Below, in pieces: positions 16,181-25,081 of a DNA stretch of 45,786 nucleotides (its first letter is position 1; every line of letters begins with the position of its first letter). The notes beneath the pieces were generated by a model. That model ran no database searches. It saw only the letters and a program-made list of their open reading frames with translations, and was not told where the DNA came from. Where the stretch lies: NCBI GenBank assembly GCA_947631035.1, contig CANRJW010000009.1:1-45786 (forward strand), in the 5' to 3' direction. The DNA comes from an uncultured Bacilli bacterium. Its GTDB lineage: Bacteria; Bacillota_I; Bacilli_A; RF39; UBA660. Made by a program: the position numbers and the translations under genes.

Positions 16181-17734
16181 TCACCAAATTAACATTCCAT
16201 CTGATACTGAAGGACCGGCAAAGGGGGTTGAAGGACCATTACCGAAATCAACAAACCCTTCTTCACTTGCTTTTTGTCTTTCTTTTTTAATAGAGTTTGG
16301 AGTAAACATTTCTTGTAATGCTTGTTCAAAATCTATATTTATTTGTTTTTTAGTTTCGGCTTCATTATTAGCTGTGCTTACTGATATCAAATCGTCCAGT
16401 GTTTCTCCATAATCAAAGGAGAAATCTCCGATGCTCTGTGACGCATTATATAATGAACCACATATTGCATCCGCTGCATCTTTCGACCCCTGAGTTCCGC
16501 CCTCGGGGTGGTTTATATGACCATCAGGCTCCTTCTCAAGGCCAACAATTTCGTCGGTCAGTAAATCGCATTTTGCATAGAGCTCTAATCTTTTTTCATA
16601 AATGGCAGACTTAAAAAATATGTAAGGCAAACATAGTTTTTGTTTAGAATCAGGCACGTTTTCTAGTCTATCAACAGATAATATCTTTGTATTAAATCCA
16701 TCTGCTGTTAGCTGTTGCTTTATTTGAGCAGACTGGTAGGTATCCATTGAGACGCCTTTTATATTAAAGCCCTGTGATTTTAACCACTTAATAAATATTC
16801 TAGCTTTCTCAAAGGAGATTTCGTAACCCTTGGGCGCCTTAATTGAAACAGAAAAGGCTACTCTATATTTTGCACCTTTTCCCGTATCATCATTGGCACT
16901 TTTAGACATTATCCAGGTACCGCCTATACCGGTTTTGTCCCCGGATTTTGACATATCCAAATGGATATACAGAGGTTTGCTTCTACAATTCTGGGGAACT
17001 TTTTTCAGGTCGAAAAATTGAGAATATTGTAAATTATCTCCTGTACCTACTTCTATAATATCTTTTGTAAAGGGATTCTCATAAGTAGTGGTTTTTATTT
17101 CATTTAATCTAACACCTGAAATATATTTTAATGCGCTTGTGCTAGAGATACCTGCAATATCTGTTAAAGCTAGTTCTACATTATCCATGAAAGCTTCATA
17201 GTAACCTTCAGGTACATGCAACATTTGGTAACCCTTAGCTCTATAATTATTTACAAGCTCTTCAGGTGCATTTATAGGTAATACCTCCGAGGCTAAAAAT
17301 TTATTGCCTACAGCTACCCAGAATTTATTAGGACTATCTTTATCATTTCTTATTACCCATTGTGGCTCATCAACAATTAGGGTAGTTTTACTATTATTCT
17401 TCTTTTTCGTGCTAATATAAGTATCGAGAAAGGATTGATCACTACTTTTAGATGATGCAATCATCTGTAATGTAGGTAATTTAGTGCCTTTCATAAATCT
17501 TGATTGCATACGAGCATCAACTTGAGAAATAAGTAGTTTTTGCTTTCTTTTTATTTTTTCTACATCTGTAGTCATCGCAGCGAAATTTACTTCATCTGTA
17601 AAATTGCAGTTGTGAGAAATGATGTAACCTGAATTTGTTTTAATTAGGAAATTATTGTAAGGATTAGCTTCAACTACGTCATAAAACTGCTTCGGAGCAT
17701 CAAGGGAGATCTTTTTTATACTCTTTATTTTCAT
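16181..17734 (-). CDS. terL: Large terminase, C-terminal part preceded by split-intein C-half
   Basis: A 517-residue chain. Residues 1-42 are an intein C-terminal half: FYDVVEANPYNNFLIK matches block F and GYIISHN followed by Cys43 matches block G with a +1 cysteine. From Cys43 the terminase resumes with CNFTDEVNF, giving the Walker B acidic pair, then the nuclease domain, with candidate metal-binding acids in IHLDMSKSGDKTG, SMDTYQSA and GSKDAADAI. Protein trans-splicing with the upstream product would give a terminase of about 683 residues. The start codon lies one base after the upstream stop (TAAGATG) with GGAG about 12 nt ahead, so it has its own translation start. Without splicing, ATPase Walker A and Walker B motifs would be on different chains. 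Confidence 0.87.
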   Translation of the reverse strand: MKIKSIKKISLDAPKQFYDVVEANPYNNFLIKTNSGYIISHNCNFTDEVNFAAMTTDVEKIKRKQKLLISQVDARMQSRFMKGTKLPTLQMIASSKSSDQSFLDTYISTKKKNNSKTTLIVDEPQWVIRNDKDSPNKFWVAVGNKFLASEVLPINAPEELVNNYRAKGYQMLHVPEGYYEAFMDNVELALTDIAGISSTSALKYISGVRLNEIKTTTYENPFTKDIIEVGTGDNLQYSQFFDLKKVPQNCRSKPLYIHLDMSKSGDKTGIGGTWIMSKSANDDTGKGAKYRVAFSVSIKAPKGYEISFEKARIFIKWLKSQGFNIKGVSMDTYQSAQIKQQLTADGFNTKILSVDRLENVPDSKQKLCLPYIFFKSAIYEKRLELYAKCDLLTDEIVGLEKEPDGHINHPEGGTQGSKDAADAICGSLYNASQSIGDFSFDYGETLDDLISVSTANNEAETKKQINIDFEQALQEMFTPNSIKKERQKASEEGFVDFGNGPSTPFAGPSVSDGMLIW

Positions 17735-17735
17735 C

Positions 17736-19478
17736 TTACTTCTTCTCCCACCTCAGGTTATCTATAACCTCTTTATAACGCCTAGAAAACAGATCTCCAT
17801 ACCCCCCTGACTCCAGGGTACGTACAGCGGAGGTAGTGATACTCACTCCAATAGAATTAAGATAGGTTACCAAATCTTTTCTACACTCAAACACCCTGTC
17901 TTTGAAAAAATATCGAGTAACTGCCTTCCCGTTATTTCCTCCCGCAATCTTATACCCCTTGCCATACATATTATTTCCTGAACCAGAGCACTGCGCACTC
18001 TTTTGCTTACGAAAAGTCTCAAGATCTCTTATTACGTGCTTCTTATGTACTGTATGCTTCGGATGCTTTCCTGTACTCAAATTTCCTAGCTGCCAGCCCG
18101 CAGGCACTTCCATACCTACATCTATGTACCTACAGGTGGTTCCGTTATTTATGGCCTTCTTTCCAAAAGCAGGCCCTCTTTCTTTTTCAAAACGCTGTCG
18201 CGCGCTTTTAGACATACGCATGCGCGTCTCCTCAGAGTAGGTTCGACCCTTAAAAAACTCTGACAAGCACCTCTTCAGGTTAGCGTATTCTTCTTCAGGC
18301 AACAGGTACTTAGACTTATTTTGCAGCCCCATCCTAAAGAAGGCAAACTTGAGCGCATCGCAATCAGGATACTTCTCTAAGAGGAGTTTATGAGCAATAT
18401 AATGCTCTTCGGGATATAATCGAATGATATTGGGGTGATGCTGCTTAGATCTACCTTCGCCCCCTAGGCATTTAGGCAGAATATGATGACCCTCAAAGTA
18501 ATTGTTTTCTATTCCCCACTGCCCCCTCTTTTGAATAATATTGGCTATAAATTGATCATACTCATCCAAACAAGGGTCTGCAAGTTCGTCTCCGTCCGTT
18601 AAGTACCTGGCTTCTTTATATGTACCGTCCTTTAACATCAGCTTATGATTAGGTGTACACTTAATTACAGTGCCGTCTTCCAGCTCAATTTGGTACTCCT
18701 CATCCGTGAGTAGGGTCGGCTGAACAGTGCACTGATCACCTACTACCTGATTGCCGTTTTCATCTATAGAAAATACCTTAATGGACTTATTTACTAGATC
18801 TACCAGCTTTCTATCACCCTCAGTGGTCTTAATTATGGTATCACCATCAAGACAGAAAACTGCTCGACCAATAACTGCATTATTGTTTGAACCTACAACT
18901 AATTCTATTCTTTTATTCGGAGACCAGGTTAGTTCACTTCTACCCGTTACAGTACCGTGGCTCATAAACCAAGGAGAAGCTTGAACTAACTGCTGCAATT
19001 TATCCCATGCAACACCTTTTGCTGCATCTATAGTAACGTTGATAAGTGAAAACGTAATTTTGTCAATAGGCTGTAATCCATAATGGAGGTAAGGATCCTT
19101 TAAGCACAACATTCTATGTAATAGATAAAGCATACATAGAACAGCAATAAAGCTCTTACCTATACCAATAGAGCCTGTTAATACCAAAGTATTATATTTT
19201 GTATCAAGATTATTGGGAAATATTTTTTTCAATGTTTCAACCCAGTAAGGGAAAACTGTAAATCTTCCATCCGGGTCTATTAAACCATTTCCTAGATATT
19301 GCTTATCATATAAGAACGTCTCAATATCTACAGGAATTTCTTCATAATCAGCATACTTGAGGGTTTCAAGTATTTTATTTTCTCCTTTAGATATTTCTGA
19401 CAATGCCTTCAAGGCTATCTCCCTTTCTTGTGGTGTGAGAGTAGCCAATAGCTGTTCAGTTGTTTGTTGGTTAGCCAT
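17736..19478 (-). CDS. terL: Large terminase N-part, split-intein N-half and fused HNH endonuclease
   Basis: A 580-residue chain in three parts. Residues 1-208 are the terminase ATPase front, with Walker A TGSIGIGKS at 101-109. Residues 209-302 are an intein N-half: CLDGDTII is block A with the catalytic cysteine, and CTPNHKLML is block B with its T-x-x-H. Residues 303-580 are a homing endonuclease-like part: an HNH motif at about 330-364 (FEGHHILPKCLGG, then HPNIIRLYPEEHYIAHK) and a NUMOD3-like repeat (TYSEETRMRMSKSAR). The chain ends in a TAA one base before the gene for the intein C-half. In known fractured genes the endonuclease is usually a separate gene between halves; here it is fused to the N-half. 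The insertion point AVF/CNFTDE is inside the Walker B motif. Confidence 0.87.
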   Translation of the reverse strand: MANQQTTEQLLATLTPQEREIALKALSEISKGENKILETLKYADYEEIPVDIETFLYDKQYLGNGLIDPDGRFTVFPYWVETLKKIFPNNLDTKYNTLVLTGSIGIGKSFIAVLCMLYLLHRMLCLKDPYLHYGLQPIDKITFSLINVTIDAAKGVAWDKLQQLVQASPWFMSHGTVTGRSELTWSPNKRIELVVGSNNNAVIGRAVFCLDGDTIIKTTEGDRKLVDLVNKSIKVFSIDENGNQVVGDQCTVQPTLLTDEEYQIELEDGTVIKCTPNHKLMLKDGTYKEARYLTDGDELADPCLDEYDQFIANIIQKRGQWGIENNYFEGHHILPKCLGGEGRSKQHHPNIIRLYPEEHYIAHKLLLEKYPDCDALKFAFFRMGLQNKSKYLLPEEEYANLKRCLSEFFKGRTYSEETRMRMSKSARQRFEKERGPAFGKKAINNGTTCRYIDVGMEVPAGWQLGNLSTGKHPKHTVHKKHVIRDLETFRKQKSAQCSGSGNNMYGKGYKIAGGNNGKAVTRYFFKDRVFECRKDLVTYLNSIGVSITTSAVRTLESGGYGDLFSRRYKEVIDNLRWEKK

Positions 19479-19500
19479 AAGCTACTCCCTTTGCGTTTAT

Positions 19501-22332
19501 TCACACCTCTAAATCATCATAATCGAAATCATCTAATTTATCGTTGTCGAAGTTGGATTTTTCTTCCCAGTCAAAGTCATTCATGCTGTAAGTAAACTCT
19601 ACACCATTGACTATAATTACCAATTGTTTATCTTGTTGTTTAACTTCTACTTCAGGCTTACCGTCCAAATAATTATTCATTAGATATTCTATTTGTTCTT
19701 TTAATTCTTCCAGATCTCTATAAGAATATCCAAATAGTTTATTTTCTACCCGGTAAAAGTATCTGGTAATCCTTTCTTCTGTCTTTGCTTTCTTTCTTCT
19801 TTCAGCTTCCTGTTCGTCTGCCGTAGTAAAGACAGCCACTGGATATTTTTCATCCCAGCCGAATGCATTACCTACAACATACATTCTATGCCTGCCATCT
19901 TGAGATCTTTCAGCACCATAATCTAACCATGTAAGAGGAAGTTTATGACCTTTATCCAGTTCGGATTGAATGTAGTCCAGAGTTTCTTTATCTCCCCTCA
20001 CTTGCCTGATCTGTTTATCGAAAGTAGAATTAAATACTTTTGCACAGCCTCTAAAGTATTCTCTGGGAGACATTTGAACTATTTTTACATCCCTATTTTC
20101 TCTTTTTCTGGCTTCCTGTGATTTTAATAATTCATCGTAGAAGGGAATATTAATACGATTAGTATCAAATATGTCCTTAGGATCATCAAAGGACTCGACC
20201 AGCTCTTCACTAGATTGTTTTACTTCATATACATCAACAGGTAATTTTATTCCTAACATAGAGCAAAGTTTTGCTCTATGTCTACCATCTGTAGGAATGT
20301 ATCTTCCAGACCATTTATCTTTTCTTACTAATGCGGGTTCTATTTTGGGATAATTCTTGTTACCAGTGCCTAATGAGTCTAGATAAGCTAAAAGGGTTTG
20401 GTAAAAAATATTATTTTTATTATTATTTAGTATACGATATTCAGGACTCTTCTGGTAATGTGTGTCTGTGCCAGAAACCATGTATTTAAAAAAACTATCT
20501 GCATCTACTAACATATCTGCATGTTCAAAAAGATCATAAGGCTGTACACCTCTATTAATCGCTTCATCAATCAAATTTTCCATGCCTAAATAATTTTTTC
20601 GCATAGGAGTATTATTAGATCTTAAAAGACTTTCATTTAACTTGAGATAATCAACCACATAATCTTTCGTATATTCATCTATTAAACCCCTTTCAAGGCA
20701 CCTATCAAGAATCCATTTCATCTCCTCGTCTGTAAGGTGAAAATTATGCTGAAGCTCAAAAAAGGAGTCTGTTTTACCGTACTTCTGCCTGTATTGAGGC
20801 CAGGCGTGCCAAGCATTATAGGCTGTTCTCTCCATGGTTTCCGATAATTTTTCTTTCATATTCGGAATATAAGCTATCTGGACATCATCTTCATATATAA
20901 TGTTACTGGGTCTCTTAAACCTCTTTGTTATGAGCCCATAACCTATTTCTTTTAGATTTAATTCTAAATCTTCAAATTCTTCTTTATGTTTATCCACAAA
21001 AGATTTTTTATATGCAAATCGAGCATCCTTTGTAATCTTGTTATCGGGCGGTATTGGAGTATCTAGCTCAATTGTGTACATATCATAATCTATATCGTAA
21101 AGGGGAGAGTTTTCATCATAGTAGGAAGGTAATAATTTGCTTATTACTCTAGAAAACTTACCCATGTCACGTCCATTTCTGTTTTTAATAGTAAATCTAT
21201 AGTAATCTTCATTATCAGCAGCTTCGTTTAATGATTCAAGTGTTAATTCTTTAGATTCTAATTCTTTTATCTTATCTTTAATCTGTTGAAGCTTATCTTG
21301 GTTTCTCATTTCCTTAAAGATAAGATTACCTAAACCAAATTCACCATCTTTTGCAAGACTATCTTTTCTAAGAATGTAGATATCATCAACAAATGATTGT
21401 AGTTTTTCTATGTCCTCAGATTCAATAGCATTATCAAACTTTGATTCCCATTCTTTATATTCATCTTCAACTGTAACATCAATTGAAGATTCTTTCATGG
21501 GCTCGGGTTCTTTTATCCATTTATCTCTCTTAAGAGAATAAACACCATTAGAGATGGCAGAAGCGTTGATATCTTCTATATATAACTCCACCTCTTGTCC
21601 TCTAATAGTGATATCATAATCATCATTAAATTTGGATTTAGCGTAATTATATAATATGGTTAGCACTTCAGGTGCTACATCAACATCTTCCATGTTGACA
21701 ATTATGTGAGTATCGATGTCACTTTTTGAGGTATAGTTATAAGCAGCATTTGAACCAAGTACCCAATAATCATATACTTTTAGGGGTACACCGTCTTCTT
21801 TAAGGCTGTCCACAAATTTATCTGCAATTTCAATAAGCCTTTCTCTTACTTCCCTTCTCATCTTTTTTGTACTATTATTAAATAGTCTAGGGTTTAGTTT
21901 ATTATGAGTTTCAAACGCTTCACTTATTTCTTTACTTTCACTCGTTTCTTCAACTTCCAGGATTTCAATGTCTTTAGGGTCAAATACCACATATTGATCC
22001 GCTTCAAATGATTCACCATTTATGTACCAATTTTCGCTGTAGGAAATAACCCCATCATAGTCCATTTCCTTTAATTTATCCGTGCTCTCTTTATTAGTTT
22101 CTCCCAAGCTAAGAAAGTAATCAATCTTTCTTGTATCATCATTTCTGACAATAAACGGCTTGTCAAAATGTAATTTACATTTATATATAATATTACCCCA
22201 ACTAAGCGCAACTTCTTTTTTATTAGAAAAATAGACACCCTCTCCCCATTGGCCAGCATCGGACTGCCCAAAATATTTTAGAGAAAATTGATTAAATTTT
22301 TTTCTACTACCATGAAATCCTATTAGTTCCAT
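19501..22332 (-). CDS. Polyvalent protein: ART-like, nucleotidyltransferase and two ParB-like motifs
   Basis: A 943-residue multidomain protein. Residues 1-125 resemble the ART domain of phage polyvalent proteins: IGFHGSRKKFNQF, GQWGEGVYFSN, and DQYVVFDPKDI at the end. Residues about 150-275 hold a nucleotidyltransferase: VLGSNAAYNYTSKSDIDTHI gives the GS and D-x-D metal site. Around 680-710 and again near 805-840 are TDGRHRAKL and SQDGRHRMYV segments, each followed by a V-x-V strand, resembling ParB/sulfiredoxin-like domains. Linkers contain repeated L-x-E-[SA] motifs (SLNEAAD, KLNESLL). Such proteins are thought to be carried in the virion or act early on host targets, like T4 Alt. It lies 22 nt upstream of the terminase. 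Domain calls are by motif; activity is not proven. Confidence 0.72.
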   Translation of the reverse strand: MELIGFHGSRKKFNQFSLKYFGQSDAGQWGEGVYFSNKKEVALSWGNIIYKCKLHFDKPFIVRNDDTRKIDYFLSLGETNKESTDKLKEMDYDGVISYSENWYINGESFEADQYVVFDPKDIEILEVEETSESKEISEAFETHNKLNPRLFNNSTKKMRREVRERLIEIADKFVDSLKEDGVPLKVYDYWVLGSNAAYNYTSKSDIDTHIIVNMEDVDVAPEVLTILYNYAKSKFNDDYDITIRGQEVELYIEDINASAISNGVYSLKRDKWIKEPEPMKESSIDVTVEDEYKEWESKFDNAIESEDIEKLQSFVDDIYILRKDSLAKDGEFGLGNLIFKEMRNQDKLQQIKDKIKELESKELTLESLNEAADNEDYYRFTIKNRNGRDMGKFSRVISKLLPSYYDENSPLYDIDYDMYTIELDTPIPPDNKITKDARFAYKKSFVDKHKEEFEDLELNLKEIGYGLITKRFKRPSNIIYEDDVQIAYIPNMKEKLSETMERTAYNAWHAWPQYRQKYGKTDSFFELQHNFHLTDEEMKWILDRCLERGLIDEYTKDYVVDYLKLNESLLRSNNTPMRKNYLGMENLIDEAINRGVQPYDLFEHADMLVDADSFFKYMVSGTDTHYQKSPEYRILNNNKNNIFYQTLLAYLDSLGTGNKNYPKIEPALVRKDKWSGRYIPTDGRHRAKLCSMLGIKLPVDVYEVKQSSEELVESFDDPKDIFDTNRINIPFYDELLKSQEARKRENRDVKIVQMSPREYFRGCAKVFNSTFDKQIRQVRGDKETLDYIQSELDKGHKLPLTWLDYGAERSQDGRHRMYVVGNAFGWDEKYPVAVFTTADEQEAERRKKAKTEERITRYFYRVENKLFGYSYRDLEELKEQIEYLMNNYLDGKPEVEVKQQDKQLVIIVNGVEFTYSMNDFDWEEKSNFDNDKLDDFDYDDLEV

Positions 22333-22399
22333 ATACTATAACCTTAAGGGGAGAGGCAGAAACGTTACCTCTCCCCACCTAATATATTTTATTTTCTTT

Positions 22400-22792
22400 T
22401 TACTGGGCTGTAGCAGCAGCCATGTTTGCGGATTCATTCATATCATTATGGAACTTGATGCACTGGTCAATATATGCACTTAGCTGATCCAAGAAAACAT
22501 CAATATCTAATCCCTCTGCTTTGCATCCGGCTTTAACAGCATCAACTACCATCTTTTTCTTATCTGCACCTGACGCTTGACTTGCTTCTGCCTGTTTCAT
22601 GGCTGCATCAGCCATATTTACAATCATTGCCCAGATTTCCTTGGCACTTTTATCTTTAGCTGCTTTAACAAAACTCTTGATTGCAAAAAATGCACCAACA
22701 CCTGCTGATACTAAACCAAACAAACCTGTAATTAAAACCACTATTGAATTTGCAGTGCTTAAAAAACCATCAGCTAATATTAGACTATACAT
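22400..22792 (-). CDS. LL-H-type holin-like protein
   Basis: A protein of about 130 residues with one hydrophobic N-terminal segment (STANSIVVLITGLFGLVSAG) followed by a charged helical tail containing AAMKQAEASQASGADKKK and a LDIDVFLDQLSAYIDQCIK end. This layout matches the LL-H family of phage holins in Firmicutes phages. Holins permeabilise the membrane at lysis, although some members of this family are found with structural genes. I chose the ATG at 22792, two codons inside the longest frame, because GGAGG lies 9 nt before it and too close to the first ATG. It is coupled to the membrane-anchored coiled-coil gene upstream. Confidence 0.7.
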   Translation of the reverse strand: MYSLILADGFLSTANSIVVLITGLFGLVSAGVGAFFAIKSFVKAAKDKSAKEIWAMIVNMADAAMKQAEASQASGADKKKMVVDAVKAGCKAEGLDIDVFLDQLSAYIDQCIKFHNDMNESANMAAATAQ

Positions 22793-22816
22793 ATGCATTT
22801 ACCTCCAAATCTTTAT

Positions 22817-23245
22817 TTACTTCTTCCTCTCTGCAGGGAGCTCCATGAATTCCTTTCTCATACCGTCCATAACTCCATTAGCTCCGAGTGAGTGATAAAC
22901 AGTATACATTCTTTCTAGATCTTCTTTGGCATCAAGCGGTGCGTATCCTTCTGTAATCCAATGTTCGTATCTTATTTTAAGGTCATTCTTAATAATGGCC
23001 TGTAGACCCGTCTTTAGCAGTTTTGTATCTGCTTTTAACGCATTTGTGTTATCTTGTGCACGTGAAAATCTTTCATCAATGTTGTTACTTAGAGTATCTA
23101 TTTTATCAAGTAAAGCTTTTATCTCAGCCTCTCTTTCTTCTCTTCTTCTTTTAGGACCATTTAAAATATAAGTGGTTACTGATGTAGCTACAAGAGTTGC
23201 TACTGCTGTTAAAACTGGAACTAAAATTTGAGCCCAAATAGGCAT
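22817..23245 (-). CDS. Membrane-anchored coiled-coil protein beside the holin-like gene
   Basis: A 142-residue protein with an N-terminal transmembrane helix (WAQILVPVLTAVATLVATSV), a basic stop-transfer stretch (GPKRRREEREAE), a coiled coil (residues about 35-80), and a conserved-looking C-terminus (YAPLDAKEDLERMYTVYHSL). Proteins of this layout are common beside holin and endolysin genes of Firmicutes phages and are usually called hypothetical. It may be a second lysis-membrane component or a holin regulator. It starts a short two-gene unit with the holin-like gene. No endolysin gene is seen in the window. Confidence 0.65.
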   Translation of the reverse strand: MPIWAQILVPVLTAVATLVATSVTTYILNGPKRRREEREAEIKALLDKIDTLSNNIDERFSRAQDNTNALKADTKLLKTGLQAIIKNDLKIRYEHWITEGYAPLDAKEDLERMYTVYHSLGANGVMDGMRKEFMELPAERKK

Positions 23246-23360
23246 AGTCTTGTCACTCCTTATTGCAAAAATTTGTTATTATGTATATTAGAGCCCTCTT
23301 CCTCCAATACAACAAATAACAATAATAAGAGGAGCTCGTAAACAATTTTATTTATTTAAT

Positions 23361-23972
23361 TTATTCAAGAAAATATCTTTCTCCTAGTTTTGAAGCCTGT
23401 CCTTCAAACCATATATCATCATACTTGGGGGGTGCAGTTGCTAGGTTGGGGCTATAAAGAGGGATCTCCTGATCAAAAGCCCAACTAAAAATCATACACC
23501 CGTAGCATGTAACAAAAATGAATATGATCAAGGCAACAAAATTATCTAGCAACACCGTGGATAATATAATACCTAATGCACCTATCAGCATAACAATACC
23601 TGTTGTTATGCCTGTATACGTATACTTTTGTTTCTGTGTTTTAAATTCTCTTAACCAAAACCTAAATACAGATGGAAGGCAAATTACAAAAGGCATAAGT
23701 GGTCCCCACCATAAATTTTGCAAACCATGTCCTGCTTCATGTTGTTTCATATGTAAATTATTTTGGCAATCTTCAGATAAAATAAAGAAGGGTCCAAATT
23801 CAGTTCCACAATCGTGCAAACTTTTTATTACAAAGTAGATATTGTAATGGAACCTGTAAGGTTTATGTCCTGTAATTAATAACCCAAGGGCTACAAATGA
23901 ACCTATAAGAGTCATTATAATTCCCCAGGTGTAGGAGATAAACCAGTACCCTATTCCTTTTAAAACTCTCAT
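23361..23972 (-). CDS. Membrane protein with HEAGH motif
   Basis: A 203-residue protein with at least three hydrophobic segments: near residues 10-35, 88-105 and 120-165. Between the first and second is KQHEAGHGLQN, with HEAGH at 78-82 matching the HExxH zinc-binding motif of metallopeptidases. A short membrane protein with this motif could be a site-specific membrane protease, but related proteins are usually annotated only as hypothetical, and no third zinc ligand is obvious. It has its own conserved promoter-like motif and follows the terminator of the glycosyltransferase operon, so it opens the transcript leading into the holin-like genes. Confidence 0.6.
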   Translation of the reverse strand: MRVLKGIGYWFISYTWGIIMTLIGSFVALGLLITGHKPYRFHYNIYFVIKSLHDCGTEFGPFFILSEDCQNNLHMKQHEAGHGLQNLWWGPLMPFVICLPSVFRFWLREFKTQKQKYTYTGITTGIVMLIGALGIILSTVLLDNFVALIIFIFVTCYGCMIFSWAFDQEIPLYSPNLATAPPKYDDIWFEGQASKLGERYFLE

Positions 23973-24004
23973 TCTATATTCTCTTCTTTTTCTACATATA
24001 TTTC

Positions 24005-24019
24005 CATATAATTTAGCAA
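24005..24019 (-). promoter_or_regulatory. Conserved promoter-like motif, copy 5
   Basis: The minus strand reads TTGCTAAATTATATGG, located between the terminator of the glycosyltransferase operon and the HEAGH membrane protein start about 35 nt downstream. This position is the best evidence that the motif starts transcription. Confidence 0.55.
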
Positions 24020-24049
24020 AAATAGAGGGAAAGAATTGTATCTTTCCCT
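24018..24049 (-). terminator. Rho-independent terminator after glycosyltransferases
   Basis: On the minus strand GGGAAAGA and TCTTTCCC form an 8-bp stem directly after the GT8 stop codon, followed by TCTATTTTT. Confidence 0.75.
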
Positions 24050-24055
24050 AAACTG

Positions 24056-25081
24056 TTAACTAATTAATTTTAGATCAGAACTTGTTATTCCCTTCTCATT
24101 TAGTTCCTTTATAGTATGATTTAATGTATCTATGTAATCTAGATTAAGTCTAGCGTAATAAGGGTAATTGTTTAGATATTCAGTAAAATACTTTATAGAT
24201 AAGTTCCAAGGTTTTTTATCTATAATGTGCAGTACCTTTATTTTAGATTTCAAATAATAATAATAATCTGCATTTTCAACATTAAAATTCGTAGTCCAGG
24301 GGGCGTACCATTGACTCAGGTGCAATTCGGGTTTACTTTTCCAATCCTTAAAATATTCTTGAAGTATCCATTGGTCATGAATTAACTTACCATGAGAGTC
24401 AAAGTTGTTTAATAGATTTATGATGTTTTCAAATTCTTGGTGGTTTGGTTCAATTACGAGTAGTCCGGAATTAAAACTATTAGTACTGTCTTCGAATGCA
24501 GTGCCGTCCAGTGTTGTGCAATCCTGCACTGCAGACATGTGAGGCCTATCAAACAATTCATCTATATTTTGTTTAACTATCATATCTGCATCTAAGTACA
24601 CTACCTTGTTAAACTGAGTTAAATCAAATATACTTAGTTTAACCATTGCTCGGTGCCACCATAAACCTCCATCTTGCGGGCCATCCAAAGATTCAATGAA
24701 TTTCAATGAATGGTCTTCATCTGCACCTGGGGGGGATATTTGATCTTTCTCTATTACAGGTATTCCTAATTTATCTAATACTGTCCTATTCTCTTTTGAT
24801 ATGTCTGGAGTTATTATACAATATAATATATAACTAGATTCCACCATTTTTAGGCTTTTATCCAGAACAATGATTCCATTTATATAATCGTTGCTGCTAA
24901 GAACGGTTGTGTATGCGTACTTTTTATAAGCAGTGTTGTACCATCTTAAATTTTGATATAATCTTTTATCTTTTGGAGAAGCTTGAAGTGCTAAGCGCCC
25001 ATAATTAACAGCATCTTTGTATCTACCTTCACTGTAAGCATTAAGAGCTAGACTGTCGTAATCATTGATGTTGTCTTGCAA
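24056..25081 (-). CDS. Glycosyltransferase, GT8 (glycogenin-like), with TPR-like N-terminus
   Basis: A 341-residue protein. Residues 1-50 are TPR-like (SLALNAYSEGRYKDAVNYG, then LALQASPKDK). The catalytic part has KVVYLDADMIVKQNIDELF near residue 155-175, the D-x-D of GT8 enzymes, followed by NSGLLVIEPN and later KVLHIIDKKPWN, all typical of glycogenin-like enzymes that use a UDP-sugar and manganese. The gene overlaps the end of the preceding GT2 gene by 20 nt, so they are made together. Three glycosyltransferases in a row next to threonine-rich collagen-like fibre genes suggest glycosylation of fibre threonines; that link is inference. Confidence 0.85.
   Translation of the reverse strand: MQDNINDYDSLALNAYSEGRYKDAVNYGRLALQASPKDKRLYQNLRWYNTAYKKYAYTTVLSSNDYINGIIVLDKSLKMVESSYILYCIITPDISKENRTVLDKLGIPVIEKDQISPPGADEDHSLKFIESLDGPQDGGLWWHRAMVKLSIFDLTQFNKVVYLDADMIVKQNIDELFDRPHMSAVQDCTTLDGTAFEDSTNSFNSGLLVIEPNHQEFENIINLLNNFDSHGKLIHDQWILQEYFKDWKSKPELHLSQWYAPWTTNFNVENADYYYYLKSKIKVLHIIDKKPWNLSIKYFTEYLNNYPYYARLNLDYIDTLNHTIKELNEKGITSSDLKLIS

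Noticed and set aside
17735..17738. The terminase break as a simple sequencing frameshift
   Set aside because: Not fully excluded, but the TAAGATG junction with a GGAG site upstream and the exact start of an intein C-half at the ATG fit a real split intein better.
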